Positions 17,195-25,055 of a stretch of DNA of 64,000 nucleotides are shown piece by piece; the first letter of the stretch is position 1; each line of letters starts with the position of its first letter. The DNA comes from Streptomyces canus. GTDB taxonomy: Bacteria; Actinomycetota; Actinomycetes; Streptomycetales; Streptomycetaceae. The notes beneath the pieces are model-generated. The model was not told the origin of the DNA. It saw only the letters and a list, made by a program, of their open reading frames with translations, and ran no database searches. The translations under genes were made by a program, and so were the position numbers. Where the stretch lies: contig NZ_KQ948670.1 of NCBI RefSeq assembly GCF_001514145.1, forward strand, positions 58,013-122,012, read 5' to 3'.

Positions 17195-19539
17195 CCGGAC
17201 CGCTCCTGCGTGTCGTCCGCTCCGGAGTGGGCCGACGCCGTGTGCAGACCGTCGTCATCGCCATCGCCACGATGATGGCCGTGGCGGCCGCCGTGGTCGC
17301 GGGTTCCCTCATGGTCGTCTCCAACGCTCCCTTCGACCACGCCTTCGCCGCGCAGCAGGGCGCCCACCTCACCGCCGAGTTCGACCCGGCGAAGGTCACC
17401 GCCGAACAGCTCGGGGCCACCGGGCAGTTGGACGACGTCACCGCGAGCGCCGGGCCGTACCCCGCCACGGTCATCGAGGCGACGGACTCGTCCGGCCACC
17501 GGCCCCCGGCCATGACCCTGGTCGGACGCACCGGTCCGCACGCGGAGGTCGACGACCTGGACCTCACGGCCGGACGGTGGGCGAGGAAACCGGGCGAGGT
17601 CGTGCTGACCTCCTCCTACCAGGGACCCGCCTTCAAGCTGGGCGACACCCTGACAGCCTCCGGCACGACTCTCACGGTCGTCGGTTTCGCCACCTCGGCC
17701 AGCAAGACCGCCGACCTGTGGGCAACTCCCGCGCAGGTCAGGGACCTTGCCTCCCAGGAACACCCCGTCACCAGCCAGATGCTCTACCGCTTCGACTCGG
17801 CGGGCTCGAAGGGCGACATCGCCGCAGACCGCAAGAAGCTCCTCGCCGCCGTCCCGTCCGGTGCACTCCTCGGGACCCAGTCCTACCTCGACACCAAGCG
17901 AGCCGCCGACCACGGCGCCGCCCCGACGATCCCGTTCCTGGTCGCCTTCGGAGTCCTCGGCATCGTCATGTCGGTGATCATCGTCGGCAGCGTCATCAGC
18001 GGCGCGGTCGGCACCAGCCTCCGCAGGATCGGCATCCTCAAGGCCATCGGCTTCACCCCACGCGAAGTCGTCCGAGCCTACGTGGCCCAGGCGCTCATCC
18101 CGGCAACCGTGGGCATCGCGCTGGGAGTCGTCCTCGGCAACCTGCTGGCCGTGCCGCTCCTCGACGACACGGAGCAGGCGTACGGCACCGCCACTCTGTC
18201 CGTCGCCTGGTGGGTGGACGTCGTGGTCCCCGCCGGCGCGCTGCTGGTCGTCGGGATCGCCGCCTTCGTGCCCGCGCTGCGGGCCGGGCGGCTGCGCACG
18301 GTCGAGGCCATCGCGGTGGGCCGGGCCCCGCGCACCGGACGCGGCCAGTGGGCGCACCGCGCGGCGGGACGGCTGCCGCTGCCCAGGGCCGTGACCTACG
18401 GTCTCGCCAGCCCCTTCGCGCATCCGGTCCGCACGCTCGCGATGCTGCTCGCGGTGGCGTTCGGCACGATCGCGGCGACCTTCGCCGTCGGCCTCACCTC
18501 CTCGCTGAACGAGGTCAGTTCCATACAGGACCCCGAGAGCCGTTCCGCGGTGACCGTCTTCACCGGCGGTCCGTCCGTCGCGGGCGGGGAGCACGTCCCC
18601 GCTCCGGGCACCCCGGAGCCCGAACCAGCCGACCCGGCACAGGTGAGCGCCGCCATCAAGGCGCAGTCGGGCACCGCCTCGTCCTACGGCATGGGCCAGC
18701 AGGACGCCACGGTGGCCGGGGTCTCCGGAACCGTCCGGGCGACCCTCTACCAGGGCGACTCCCGTCGGGGCGGCTACGCCATGATCTCCGGGCACTGGCT
18801 CACCGGCGCCGGCCAGGTCGTCGTGCCCGGCCAGTTCCTGGAGACCACCGGCACCGAGATCGGCGACACCGTACGCGTGACCGTCGGGAAGGAATCGGCC
18901 GGCCTGCGGATCGTCGGTGTGGCTTTCGAGAGCTCGGGCGGCGAACTGGAAATACAGGCGAACCTGGCGGACTTCCCCGCAGCCAGGCCTCAGGAGTTCC
19001 TGGTCAACATCAAAGCGGGCGTTTCCGCGGTCTCGTACGCCGAGAAGCTCGGCGCGCGGATCGAGCCCCTCGGCGCCGAGGCACGGGCCAACTCCCCTTC
19101 CCAGCAGGACGGCTTGGTGCTCATCCTGAACGCGATGGCCGCGCTCCTCACTCTGATGCTCGTCTCCGTGGCGGGCCTCGGCGTGCTCAACTCCGTCGTC
19201 CTGGACACCCGGGAGCGCGTCCACGACCTGGGCGTGTGCAAGGCGCTCGGCATGTCACCCCGGCAGACCGTGAGCCTCGTCCTCGCCTCGGTGGCCGGCA
19301 TCGGCGTGCTCGGCGGTCTGGTCGGCGTCCCCGCCGGATACGCCCTGCACGGATTCGTGCTCCCGGTGATGGGACACGCGGCCGGCACCGGCCTGCCCAG
19401 GTCCGTCCTCGATGTCTACGACACCCCGCAGCTGCTCCTGCTGGGCCTGGCCGGTCTCGCCATCGCCCTGCTGGGCGCGCTGCTCCCGGCGGGCTGGGCC
19501 GCGAAGTCCCGCACGGCGACGGCCCTGCGCACGGAGTAG
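17191..19539 (+). CDS. FtsX-like ABC transporter permease
   Basis: A 782-residue permease with two FtsX/MacB-type membrane units. The first membrane helix (VVIAIATMMAVAAAVVAGSLMV) is followed by a large extracytoplasmic domain (about residues 45-235), then a three-helix FtsX unit (PFLVAFGVLGIVMSVIIVGS...LRRIGILKAIGFTPREVV). A second copy starts with ASPFAHPVRTLAMLLAVAF and ends with DGLVLILNAMAALLTLMLVSVAGLGVLN, GVCKALGMSP and LLLLGLAGLAIALLGALL. This duplicated layout is common in actinobacterial exporters for antimicrobial peptides or lipids. It overlaps the ATPase gene by four bases. Its stop lies three bases from the stop of the convergent AlaRS-like gene, with no terminator between. Confidence 0.9.
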   Translation: MTGPLLRVVRSGVGRRRVQTVVIAIATMMAVAAAVVAGSLMVVSNAPFDHAFAAQQGAHLTAEFDPAKVTAEQLGATGQLDDVTASAGPYPATVIEATDSSGHRPPAMTLVGRTGPHAEVDDLDLTAGRWARKPGEVVLTSSYQGPAFKLGDTLTASGTTLTVVGFATSASKTADLWATPAQVRDLASQEHPVTSQMLYRFDSAGSKGDIAADRKKLLAAVPSGALLGTQSYLDTKRAADHGAAPTIPFLVAFGVLGIVMSVIIVGSVISGAVGTSLRRIGILKAIGFTPREVVRAYVAQALIPATVGIALGVVLGNLLAVPLLDDTEQAYGTATLSVAWWVDVVVPAGALLVVGIAAFVPALRAGRLRTVEAIAVGRAPRTGRGQWAHRAAGRLPLPRAVTYGLASPFAHPVRTLAMLLAVAFGTIAATFAVGLTSSLNEVSSIQDPESRSAVTVFTGGPSVAGGEHVPAPGTPEPEPADPAQVSAAIKAQSGTASSYGMGQQDATVAGVSGTVRATLYQGDSRRGGYAMISGHWLTGAGQVVVPGQFLETTGTEIGDTVRVTVGKESAGLRIVGVAFESSGGELEIQANLADFPAARPQEFLVNIKAGVSAVSYAEKLGARIEPLGAEARANSPSQQDGLVLILNAMAALLTLMLVSVAGLGVLNSVVLDTRERVHDLGVCKALGMSPRQTVSLVLASVAGIGVLGGLVGVPAGYALHGFVLPVMGHAAGTGLPRSVLDVYDTPQLLLLGLAGLAIALLGALLPAGWAAKSRTATALRTE

Positions 19540-19542
19540 CCC

Positions 19543-20712
19543 TCACCCCTCTCGGCGCAGGCCGAGAACCAGGTCGCGGGGCAGACCGTGGGTGTCGTGG
19601 AGGTAGTCGTAGTCCTCCTCGCTCAGCGGCCCCCGGTACCGCGGCCCGGACAGCAGGCGCCGCCCCCGCTCCAGCAGCCTGTCGAACCGGCGTTCCTCCT
19701 CCAGCAGCACGTCATGGACGAGCCCTGTCCCGCAGCTCGTACGGAAGTGGTCCAGCGTGTGCTGGAGGAGCTCCACCGGCAGGTCGGAGAGGGTGCGGGA
19801 CGGGTCGTCGCGCCGCAGGGTGGTGAGCAGGCGGCGGACGACGCGGCGCAGTACGTAACCGCGGCCGGTGTTGGACGGCAGTACCCCGTCGCCGATCACG
19901 ACGACACCGGAGCGCAGATGGTCGCAGACCAGACGCAGCGACGGCTCGTCGAGCTCCCACAGGGGAGGCAAGAGTCGCATCCACGGCTCGAACAGGTCGG
20001 TGTCGTAGACCGAGTCATGTCCCTGCAGGATGGTGACCAGGCGCTCCAGGCCCATGCCGGTGTCGATGCCCGGACGCCCGAGGGGCCGGAGAGAGCCGTC
20101 CTCGAGGCGGCGGTACCGCATGAACACGTGGTTCCAGATCTCCACCCACCGCGGGTCCGTGGTGGGGGTGCCCTGAGGCGGGGTGTCGCCGGTCCACACG
20201 AAGATCTCCGAGTCGGGGCCGCACGGGCCGACGGGCCCGTTGGACCACCAGTTGTCCTCCCGGGTGAGTTCCACGGGCACCCCCGACTCCTGCCAGGTGC
20301 GCAGCGATTCGAGGTCGGGGCCCACCTGCTCGTCACCGCCGAAGACCGTGACGTGGAGTCTCTCCCGGGGGATGCCGAAACCGTCACGGAGCAGTTCGTA
20401 GCCCCAGCGCAGGCTCTGCGAGGGGCCGTAGTCGCCGAGCGACCACGAGCCGAGCATCTCGAACACCGTCAGATGGGTGGAGTCGCCGATCTCGTCGAGA
20501 TCGGTGGTGCGCAGACAGCGCTGCACATTGACGAGGCGGCTGCCCCGGGGGTGGGGGCGGCCCTCCAGATAGGGGGTGAGGGGGTGCATGCCCGAGGTGG
20601 TGAACAGCACCGGGTCGCCGGGCGGTGGCAGCAGTGTGCTGCCCGTGATCAGGTGGTGTCCGCGTTCGCGGTAGAAGTCGATGAAGACGCGTACGGTCCG
20701 GTCCGTGTCCAT
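19543..20712 (-). CDS. Free-standing alanyl-tRNA-synthetase-like catalytic domain
   Basis: A 389-residue class II synthetase related to AlaRS. Motif 1 region: FIDFYRERGHHLITGSTLLPP. Motif 2: LVNVQRCLRTTDLDEIGDS followed by TVFEMLGSWSLGDY. Substrate loop: DNWWSNGPVGPCGPDSEIF. Motif 3: IDTGMGLERLVTILQG. After this comes a helical stretch (about 260-370) matching the start of the tRNA-recognition domain, then it stops. A normal bacterial AlaRS is about 880 residues; the editing domain and C-Ala domain are absent here. The catalytic motifs look intact, so alanine adenylation is plausible, but tRNA charging with proofreading is not. It is probably a paralogue with another role (spare synthetase, resistance, or aminoacyl-adenylate donor). 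An Ala-rich leader peptide and hairpins precede it. The start ATG has AAGGA 9 bases upstream. Confidence 0.85.
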   Translation of the reverse strand: MDTDRTVRVFIDFYRERGHHLITGSTLLPPPGDPVLFTTSGMHPLTPYLEGRPHPRGSRLVNVQRCLRTTDLDEIGDSTHLTVFEMLGSWSLGDYGPSQSLRWGYELLRDGFGIPRERLHVTVFGGDEQVGPDLESLRTWQESGVPVELTREDNWWSNGPVGPCGPDSEIFVWTGDTPPQGTPTTDPRWVEIWNHVFMRYRRLEDGSLRPLGRPGIDTGMGLERLVTILQGHDSVYDTDLFEPWMRLLPPLWELDEPSLRLVCDHLRSGVVVIGDGVLPSNTGRGYVLRRVVRRLLTTLRRDDPSRTLSDLPVELLQHTLDHFRTSCGTGLVHDVLLEEERRFDRLLERGRRLLSGPRYRGPLSEEDYDYLHDTHGLPRDLVLGLRREG

Positions 20713-20718
20713 GGCAGT

Positions 20719-20806
20719 GGTCCTTCGGTCTCGTGGGACCGGAAACGACCGCGGGAACAGACGGCGACCAGAGGTCGTGCACCGGCGGTCCGTTTCCGGC
20801 CGCCGG
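20719..20806 (-). promoter_or_regulatory. Putative attenuator with mutually exclusive hairpins
   Basis: Between the leader peptide and the AlaRS-like gene the transcript can form hairpin A (7 bp, 20782-20788 with 20800-20806) or hairpin B (9 perfect bp, 20739-20747 with 20791-20799, extended to 14 bp with one bulge at 20790). They share bases and cannot coexist. A third hairpin C (GGTCC/GGACC, 20719-20723 with 20736-20740) buries the AAGGA ribosome site and overlaps hairpin B at 20739-20740. This layout fits attenuation by ribosome stalling in the leader. No T-box element is visible. Confidence 0.5.
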
Positions 20807-20820
20807 GGGAGTGGGGGAGG

Positions 20821-20889
20821 TCAGGCGTCGGCAGCCGGCGAGCTGGTCGCTCGCGCGGCTGCGGTGTGGGTACAGCTGCTGATCTCCAT
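20821..20889 (-). CDS. Alanine-rich leader peptide
   Basis: A 22-codon reading frame from ATG 20889 to TGA 20821, with alanine at codons 10, 11, 12, 14, 19, 20 and 22 (7 of 22). It lies 34 bases after the ANTAR gene and 108 bases before the AlaRS-like gene. A GTG at 20907, preceded by GGGGAC 5 bases away, would give a 28-residue form with a better ribosome site. The concentration of Ala codons ahead of an alanyl-tRNA-synthetase-like gene fits a classical attenuation leader that senses charged tRNA-Ala. Alanine is frequent in GC-rich DNA by chance, so this is a reasoned guess. Confidence 0.5.
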   Translation of the reverse strand: MEISSCTHTAAARATSSPAADA

Positions 20890-20922
20890 GCGGTCAACGG
20901 TACGCACAGGTGTCCCCGCCCG

Positions 20923-21294
20923 TCACTCGGATTTCCCGGAGGGGGCCCTGCCGTAGGTCTTGCACCGCTGTTCCTGCCGTATCAGTGACCGGCCTCCGTG
21001 CGCCGCGTGGGCCTCGGCCAGCGCGATGCGCAGTGCCGGGCGGATCTCGGACGGCAGGCTGCGCAGGTCGGGCCAGCGCACGACGTGCCGGGCGACGTCC
21101 CGCAGCTTGGTGTTGGTGCGCTGGGACACGGTCTTGAGGACCTCCCACCCCTGGTCGGGACGGAGACCGCTGAGGGCGAGGACGACACCGATCGCCTGGT
21201 CGACGACGGCGTGCGAGACGAGAGCCTGCCGGAGCTGGGCGATTTCCTCCTGGAGTTCTTCGATCTTCTCAACCAGCTCTTCGTGTTGCGGCAT
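20923..21294 (-). CDS. ANTAR-domain protein
   Basis: A 123-residue protein. A coiled-coil-like N-terminus (ELVEKIEELQEEIAQLRQAL, residues 5-25) leads into an ANTAR domain (VVDQAIGVVLALSGLRPDQGWEVLKTVSQRTNTKLRDVA, about 29-70), followed by a basic C-terminal tail. ANTAR domains bind paired hairpins in nascent RNA and prevent termination. No GAF or receiver domain is present, so it may act as a constitutive or partner-controlled antiterminator. It sits directly upstream, on the same strand, of the leader/attenuator of the AlaRS-like gene, so the two could form one transcript. Confidence 0.85.
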   Translation of the reverse strand: MPQHEELVEKIEELQEEIAQLRQALVSHAVVDQAIGVVLALSGLRPDQGWEVLKTVSQRTNTKLRDVARHVVRWPDLRSLPSEIRPALRIALAEAHAAHGGRSLIRQEQRCKTYGRAPSGKSE

Positions 21295-21443
21295 GCAGTC
21301 CTGTCGCCCTCTCCTCTGTTGCCCGGCGACCTCCGCGGTCGCTATCCCTCCAGCCTCGACGGAGGGGACCGTCCGTGACGAGCCACCGGACGCACACCTT
21401 GTGACCAGGAAGGACAGAAAACGAAACGCGGTCGCGAAGCATC

Positions 21444-22463
21444 GTGGGATTCGCGGGTATGTGCGAAGAGGAGCCGAGCCGAGAGCGGGAGGACCTGGCT
21501 GCGATGGAGACGCTGACGTTCGACAGCGACGACCTGGACCGTACTGAGGAATTCCTCAGTCACGCCTACGCGAAGATGCGGATCGGCAGCGGTACCTCGG
21601 ACAGCAGTCGTGCCAGGATCCACCGCAGTGCCATCGACTCGGTCAGCGTCGACGAACTCGACCTGGACTTCGACATGAGCTACGCCGTCACCCCGCTGGG
21701 CCGGATCTGCCTGTGCGTCGTCCACGAGGGCACCATCGAGGACCACGTCTACCAGGGTGTCTCGGACTCCTTCGGCCCCGGCGACGTGGTGTCCTTCGCT
21801 CCTCCGGAACTGTCCTACGCGGGCCGCATCCAAGCGGCCCGCTACAACATCACCATGCTGGACCCGGAGCTGCTCACCCAGGTCGCGGGTGCCACGGGCG
21901 GACGGCGCCCGGAACCGGTCCGGCTGACCGGACACCGGCCGCACACCCCCGCCGCGGGCGACCGGCTGCGGTCGACCATCCGCTATGTGCAGGACCACGT
22001 GCTGTCCGATCCCGCGGTCGCCGACCAGCCGCTCGTCGCCTCCACCGCCGCCCAGCACCTGGCCGCGACCGTCCTGGCCACGTTCCCCCACACGGCCTCC
22101 GCCGACCCCACCGGCTCCGAGCGCCAGGACGCCCACCCCGCCGCACTGCGCCGCGCCCTCGCCTACATCGACGACCACGCCGACCGGCCCCTCACCGTCG
22201 CCCAGATCGCGGAGGCGTCCCACATCAGCGTCCGCGCGCTGCAGTACGCCTTCCGCCGGCACCTGGACAGCACCCCGCTCGCGTACCTCCGGCAGGCCCG
22301 CCTGTCCCACGCCCACGACGAGCTGGCGGCCGCAGACCCCGAGGACGGAGCCACGGTCACCGACATCGCCGCCCGCTGGGGCTTCTACCACCCGGGCCGC
22401 TTCGCCACCCTCTACCGGCACTCCTACGACCGCTCACCGCGCCGTACCCTGCACGACGGCTGA
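21444..22463 (+). CDS. AraC-family transcriptional regulator
   Basis: A 339-residue regulator. The N-terminal half (ETLTFDSDDLDRTEEFLSHAYAKMRIG, then a beta-rich region to about residue 150 including FGPGDVVSFAPPELSYAG) resembles the AraC-binding-like cupin domain of the type found in Streptomyces and Rhodococcus regulators such as NitR/AlkS-like proteins. The C-terminal AraC DNA-binding domain runs from ALRRALAYIDDHADRPLTVAQIAEASHISVRALQYAFRR through ATVTDIAARWGFYHPGRFATLYRHSYDRSPRR-type motifs, containing both HTH units. The GTG at 21444 is assumed as start; ATG 21459 or 21504 are alternatives. It is divergent from the ANTAR gene and no clear target is adjacent. Confidence 0.85.
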   Translation: MGFAGMCEEEPSREREDLAAMETLTFDSDDLDRTEEFLSHAYAKMRIGSGTSDSSRARIHRSAIDSVSVDELDLDFDMSYAVTPLGRICLCVVHEGTIEDHVYQGVSDSFGPGDVVSFAPPELSYAGRIQAARYNITMLDPELLTQVAGATGGRRPEPVRLTGHRPHTPAAGDRLRSTIRYVQDHVLSDPAVADQPLVASTAAQHLAATVLATFPHTASADPTGSERQDAHPAALRRALAYIDDHADRPLTVAQIAEASHISVRALQYAFRRHLDSTPLAYLRQARLSHAHDELAAADPEDGATVTDIAARWGFYHPGRFATLYRHSYDRSPRRTLHDG

Positions 22464-22558
22464 CGCCCCTCTGCGGCTGGTGACAAAGCGTCCACCGGGC
22501 CCTGCGTTCTTGTGAGCAACCGCCGAGAGGCGTGCCCGCGCAGCCCTACGGTCCCAGC

Positions 22559-24271
22559 ATGAACACGAGTCGCAGCAGAGGAAGAACCCCTAGGACGCTC
22601 CGTGTCGCGGCGCTGGCGGTGCTGCTGACCACCGGGGCGTTCACCCCGTCGGCGTCCGCGGACAGCGCGAGGACCGAGACCCCCGTCGGGACGAGCGGGG
22701 GTGTGACCGAGACCGTCGTACGCGTGAAGGCACCCCTTCCGGCGTCCTTCGGGGCCCGTCCGGAGGCGTGCGAGTGGCTGTCGTATCTGCGCTACCGGTC
22801 CTCGTCGGGGCCCGCGTCCTCGGCGGACGCCGACCGGGTCCTGGTCGCCCAACCGGGCATCCTGGAGGGCGCCGGAGCCTTCGACAGCGTCGCCCGCAAC
22901 ACCGTGACCCGCGCCGCCGAGCAGGGCCGGCACATCGAGTTCTGGGCTCTGGACCGGCGCTCCAACTGCCTCGAGGACCGCACCGGAATCGCCTCCGGCG
23001 ACCAGCACACCGCCGTCGACTACTACTACCGCGGCAAACAGGTCCAGGGCCGCACCTTCGCCGGGTTCGTCGGCAACGACAAGCTCGGATGGATGGCGAA
23101 GCTCGGCATCGAGCAGACCGTACGCGACGAATACACCCTGCTCGCCGCCGAGTTGCCCGACCAGGGCGTCCGCAAGGACAAGGTGCTGTGCGGCGGCCAC
23201 TCGCTCGGCGGTGTCATCACCGGGTACTTCGCCACCGCCGACTTCGACGGCGACCCCGCCACCACCGCCGACGCCGGACACAACCAGTGCGCCGGCTACT
23301 TCGCCCTCGACACCACCGTCTCCACCTCGCTCGGCGACCTGAGCGGCAGCATCCCGGACGACACCAACCTGCCGGACGTGGGCCTCGGTTACGGCGTGGT
23401 CCAGGCCGGACTCGACAGCGCACTGCTCCCGCGCTCGCTGTCCGCGCCCGTCCTGCTCAACCCCGAGACCATGACCCTGCTCGCCATCGCGGGCGTGGGC
23501 GCCCTGCAGAATCCGGGCGGCGAGGCCGACCTGCCGAGTTACCTGCCCGCCAACACCAACATCGAGGCCACCAACCGCTTCCTGTTCTCCAAGGACACCG
23601 CCACCTTCCTCACCGGCTCACCAGCGGTGAAGGATTTCCGGCTCACCAACGAGGCGATCCTCGGTTCGCTGATGGACGATCAGTCCGTGCCGCTCGCGTT
23701 CCTCCAGAGCAGCGTGGGCTTCTTCGACGGCGGGCCCATCACCGACAAGAACTTCCCCGTGGCCAACGGCAGTTCGTCGCAGCCGGGCCTCTTCGGCACC
23801 GAGTACAAGGCCATTCCCGCCGAGCCGCACGGTCCGCTCTACACCTGGCGCAACTACGACCGGGTCGGCGATCCGGACGACCCCGGGTACCGGTCGTCGG
23901 ACGGGACGCCGTTCACCGCGGCGGGCAAGGAGGTCACCGACATCCAGGAGCTGGCGCGCAGTATGGCCGCTCAGCCGCTGGACTTCACCGAGCAATACTT
24001 CCCGACCAAGCTGGTCACCGACCTCGAACTGGCCACCTCCCCGCAGGTGAAGCGGCTCGTCGTGCACCCCGACGGGCTCACCGCCAACCCGACGCTCACG
24101 GTCCTCGCGGGCGACGGACTGCTCGCCGGCCGGGTCCCCGCCGACCTGCACCCGGTGGTCGCGGACGGCTACCAGCACCTCGACGTGCTGACCGCGGCGC
24201 CGGTCCAGAACAACGGCCGGCCCGAGCCGGTGTCCACCGCCCTGACGGGGTTCGCCCGCACACCTCGATAG
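22559..24271 (+). CDS. Secreted alpha/beta hydrolase of unknown substrate
   Basis: A 570-residue exported protein. The Sec-type signal peptide has Arg-rich residues, then VAALAVLLTTGAF and an ASA-D cleavage site near residue 35. The core is an alpha/beta hydrolase with LVAQPGILEG and the nucleophile elbow GGHSLGG (Ser215), which also resembles lipases. Inserted between the core strands is a long region (about 240-470) without clear motifs, including LPSYLPANTNIEATNRFLFSK. The catalytic His is probably in the C-terminal VVADGYQHLDVLT. The length is well above that of simple lipases. The ATG at 22559 was chosen because the signal peptide starts there. A very strong terminator follows. Confidence 0.75.
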   Translation: MNTSRSRGRTPRTLRVAALAVLLTTGAFTPSASADSARTETPVGTSGGVTETVVRVKAPLPASFGARPEACEWLSYLRYRSSSGPASSADADRVLVAQPGILEGAGAFDSVARNTVTRAAEQGRHIEFWALDRRSNCLEDRTGIASGDQHTAVDYYYRGKQVQGRTFAGFVGNDKLGWMAKLGIEQTVRDEYTLLAAELPDQGVRKDKVLCGGHSLGGVITGYFATADFDGDPATTADAGHNQCAGYFALDTTVSTSLGDLSGSIPDDTNLPDVGLGYGVVQAGLDSALLPRSLSAPVLLNPETMTLLAIAGVGALQNPGGEADLPSYLPANTNIEATNRFLFSKDTATFLTGSPAVKDFRLTNEAILGSLMDDQSVPLAFLQSSVGFFDGGPITDKNFPVANGSSSQPGLFGTEYKAIPAEPHGPLYTWRNYDRVGDPDDPGYRSSDGTPFTAAGKEVTDIQELARSMAAQPLDFTEQYFPTKLVTDLELATSPQVKRLVVHPDGLTANPTLTVLAGDGLLAGRVPADLHPVVADGYQHLDVLTAAPVQNNGRPEPVSTALTGFARTPR

Positions 24272-24277
24272 CCCGAC

Positions 24278-24327
24278 GCACGCGGAAGGGCCCGGGAGGA
24301 AAACTCCTCCCGGGCCCTTCCGCGTGC
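24278..24327. terminator. Very strong bidirectional hairpin terminator
   Basis: Perfect 23-bp stem (24278-24300 with 24305-24327) and an AAAC loop, between the convergent hydrolase and cutinase genes. It would stop transcription from both sides and marks the downstream end of the lipid-type locus. Confidence 0.95.
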
Positions 24328-24333
24328 CGTCGC

Positions 24334-24975
24334 TCAGACCTTGCCCGCGGCGAAGGTCGCCGCCGCGTCGGCGTTGGCCGTGTAGCCGAGGTGCGCCAGC
24401 GTGTCGTTGCCTCCCGCTTCGCAGACCGGGTCACCCTTGGCGCAGAAGTCGATGGTGCGGCTCTGGTACGTGCCGGTGACGCTCTTGCCGATCGCCCGGA
24501 TCGGGTTGCCGAACAGCAGCACCGCGGCCACCCGTGACTCCAGCGCGGCGGGAATGGTGGCCACGATCGGACTTCCGACCACCGCACCGGCGCTGCTGAT
24601 ACCGATGGAGTTGTCGACGACGTTCGCGCCCTGCGAATAGCCGACCAGAATGAAACGCTGATTCGGACAGGCGGCTGCCTGGCTGTTCACGTGGTTCACC
24701 AGATCCGCGTTGCCCTGCGCGGCCGAGGTGAGGGAAAGGTCCGCGGGGTAGTTCACCTTGTAGCTGGTCACATTCCGGCCCGTGAGTTTCTTCTGGAGGG
24801 CGGAGTACACCGGGTCACCGACGATCAGGCCGAGGTTCCCCGGCTCGAACGTGCCGCGAGCGGCGACGACGTCGATGTCCGAGCAGGCCGCGGCGGATGC
24901 CGATGGTGCGGAGACGGTGGCCACACCGGCGCCGCCGACCAGCGAGAGCGCGGCGAGGTACAAGCGAATACGCAT
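24334..24975 (-). CDS. Secreted cutinase-family serine esterase
   Basis: A 213-residue cutinase. Signal peptide: LYLAALSLVGGAGVATVSAP, cleaved near ASA at about residue 29. The mature protein starts with the conserved CSDIDVVAARGT (Cys31). The catalytic serine lies in VGYSQGA (Ser114); Asp182 and His195 are in GDPVCEAGGNDTLAHLGY. Four Cys (31, 103, 178, 185) make the two family disulfides. Cutinase-like proteins of actinobacteria hydrolyse cutin, phospholipids or thioesters; Rv3802c, in the mycobacterial mycolic-acid locus, belongs to this family. Here it closes a block with AccD-, FadD32-, Pks13- and Ag85-like genes. It has its own upstream gap of 80 bases, so it may be transcribed separately. 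Confidence 0.9.
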   Translation of the reverse strand: MRIRLYLAALSLVGGAGVATVSAPSASAAACSDIDVVAARGTFEPGNLGLIVGDPVYSALQKKLTGRNVTSYKVNYPADLSLTSAAQGNADLVNHVNSQAAACPNQRFILVGYSQGANVVDNSIGISSAGAVVGSPIVATIPAALESRVAAVLLFGNPIRAIGKSVTGTYQSRTIDFCAKGDPVCEAGGNDTLAHLGYTANADAAATFAAGKV

Positions 24976-25055
24976 GGGGATCCTTTGAGGGTGGGGCGTG
25001 TGATACGCCTGTGGAAAGGACGTCCCGAAACTTATTCGCTTGACCGCGCCCGGTG

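Noticed and set aside
16915..19224. Long minus-strand frame across the FtsX permease
   Set aside because: Same reason: antisense shadow of a well-supported membrane protein, rich in Gly/Asp/His/Arg with no domain.
20719..20889. T-box riboswitch ahead of the AlaRS-like gene
   Set aside because: No AGGGUGGNACCGCG-like box or specifier loop can be read; the Ala-rich leader frame with competing hairpins explains the region better.
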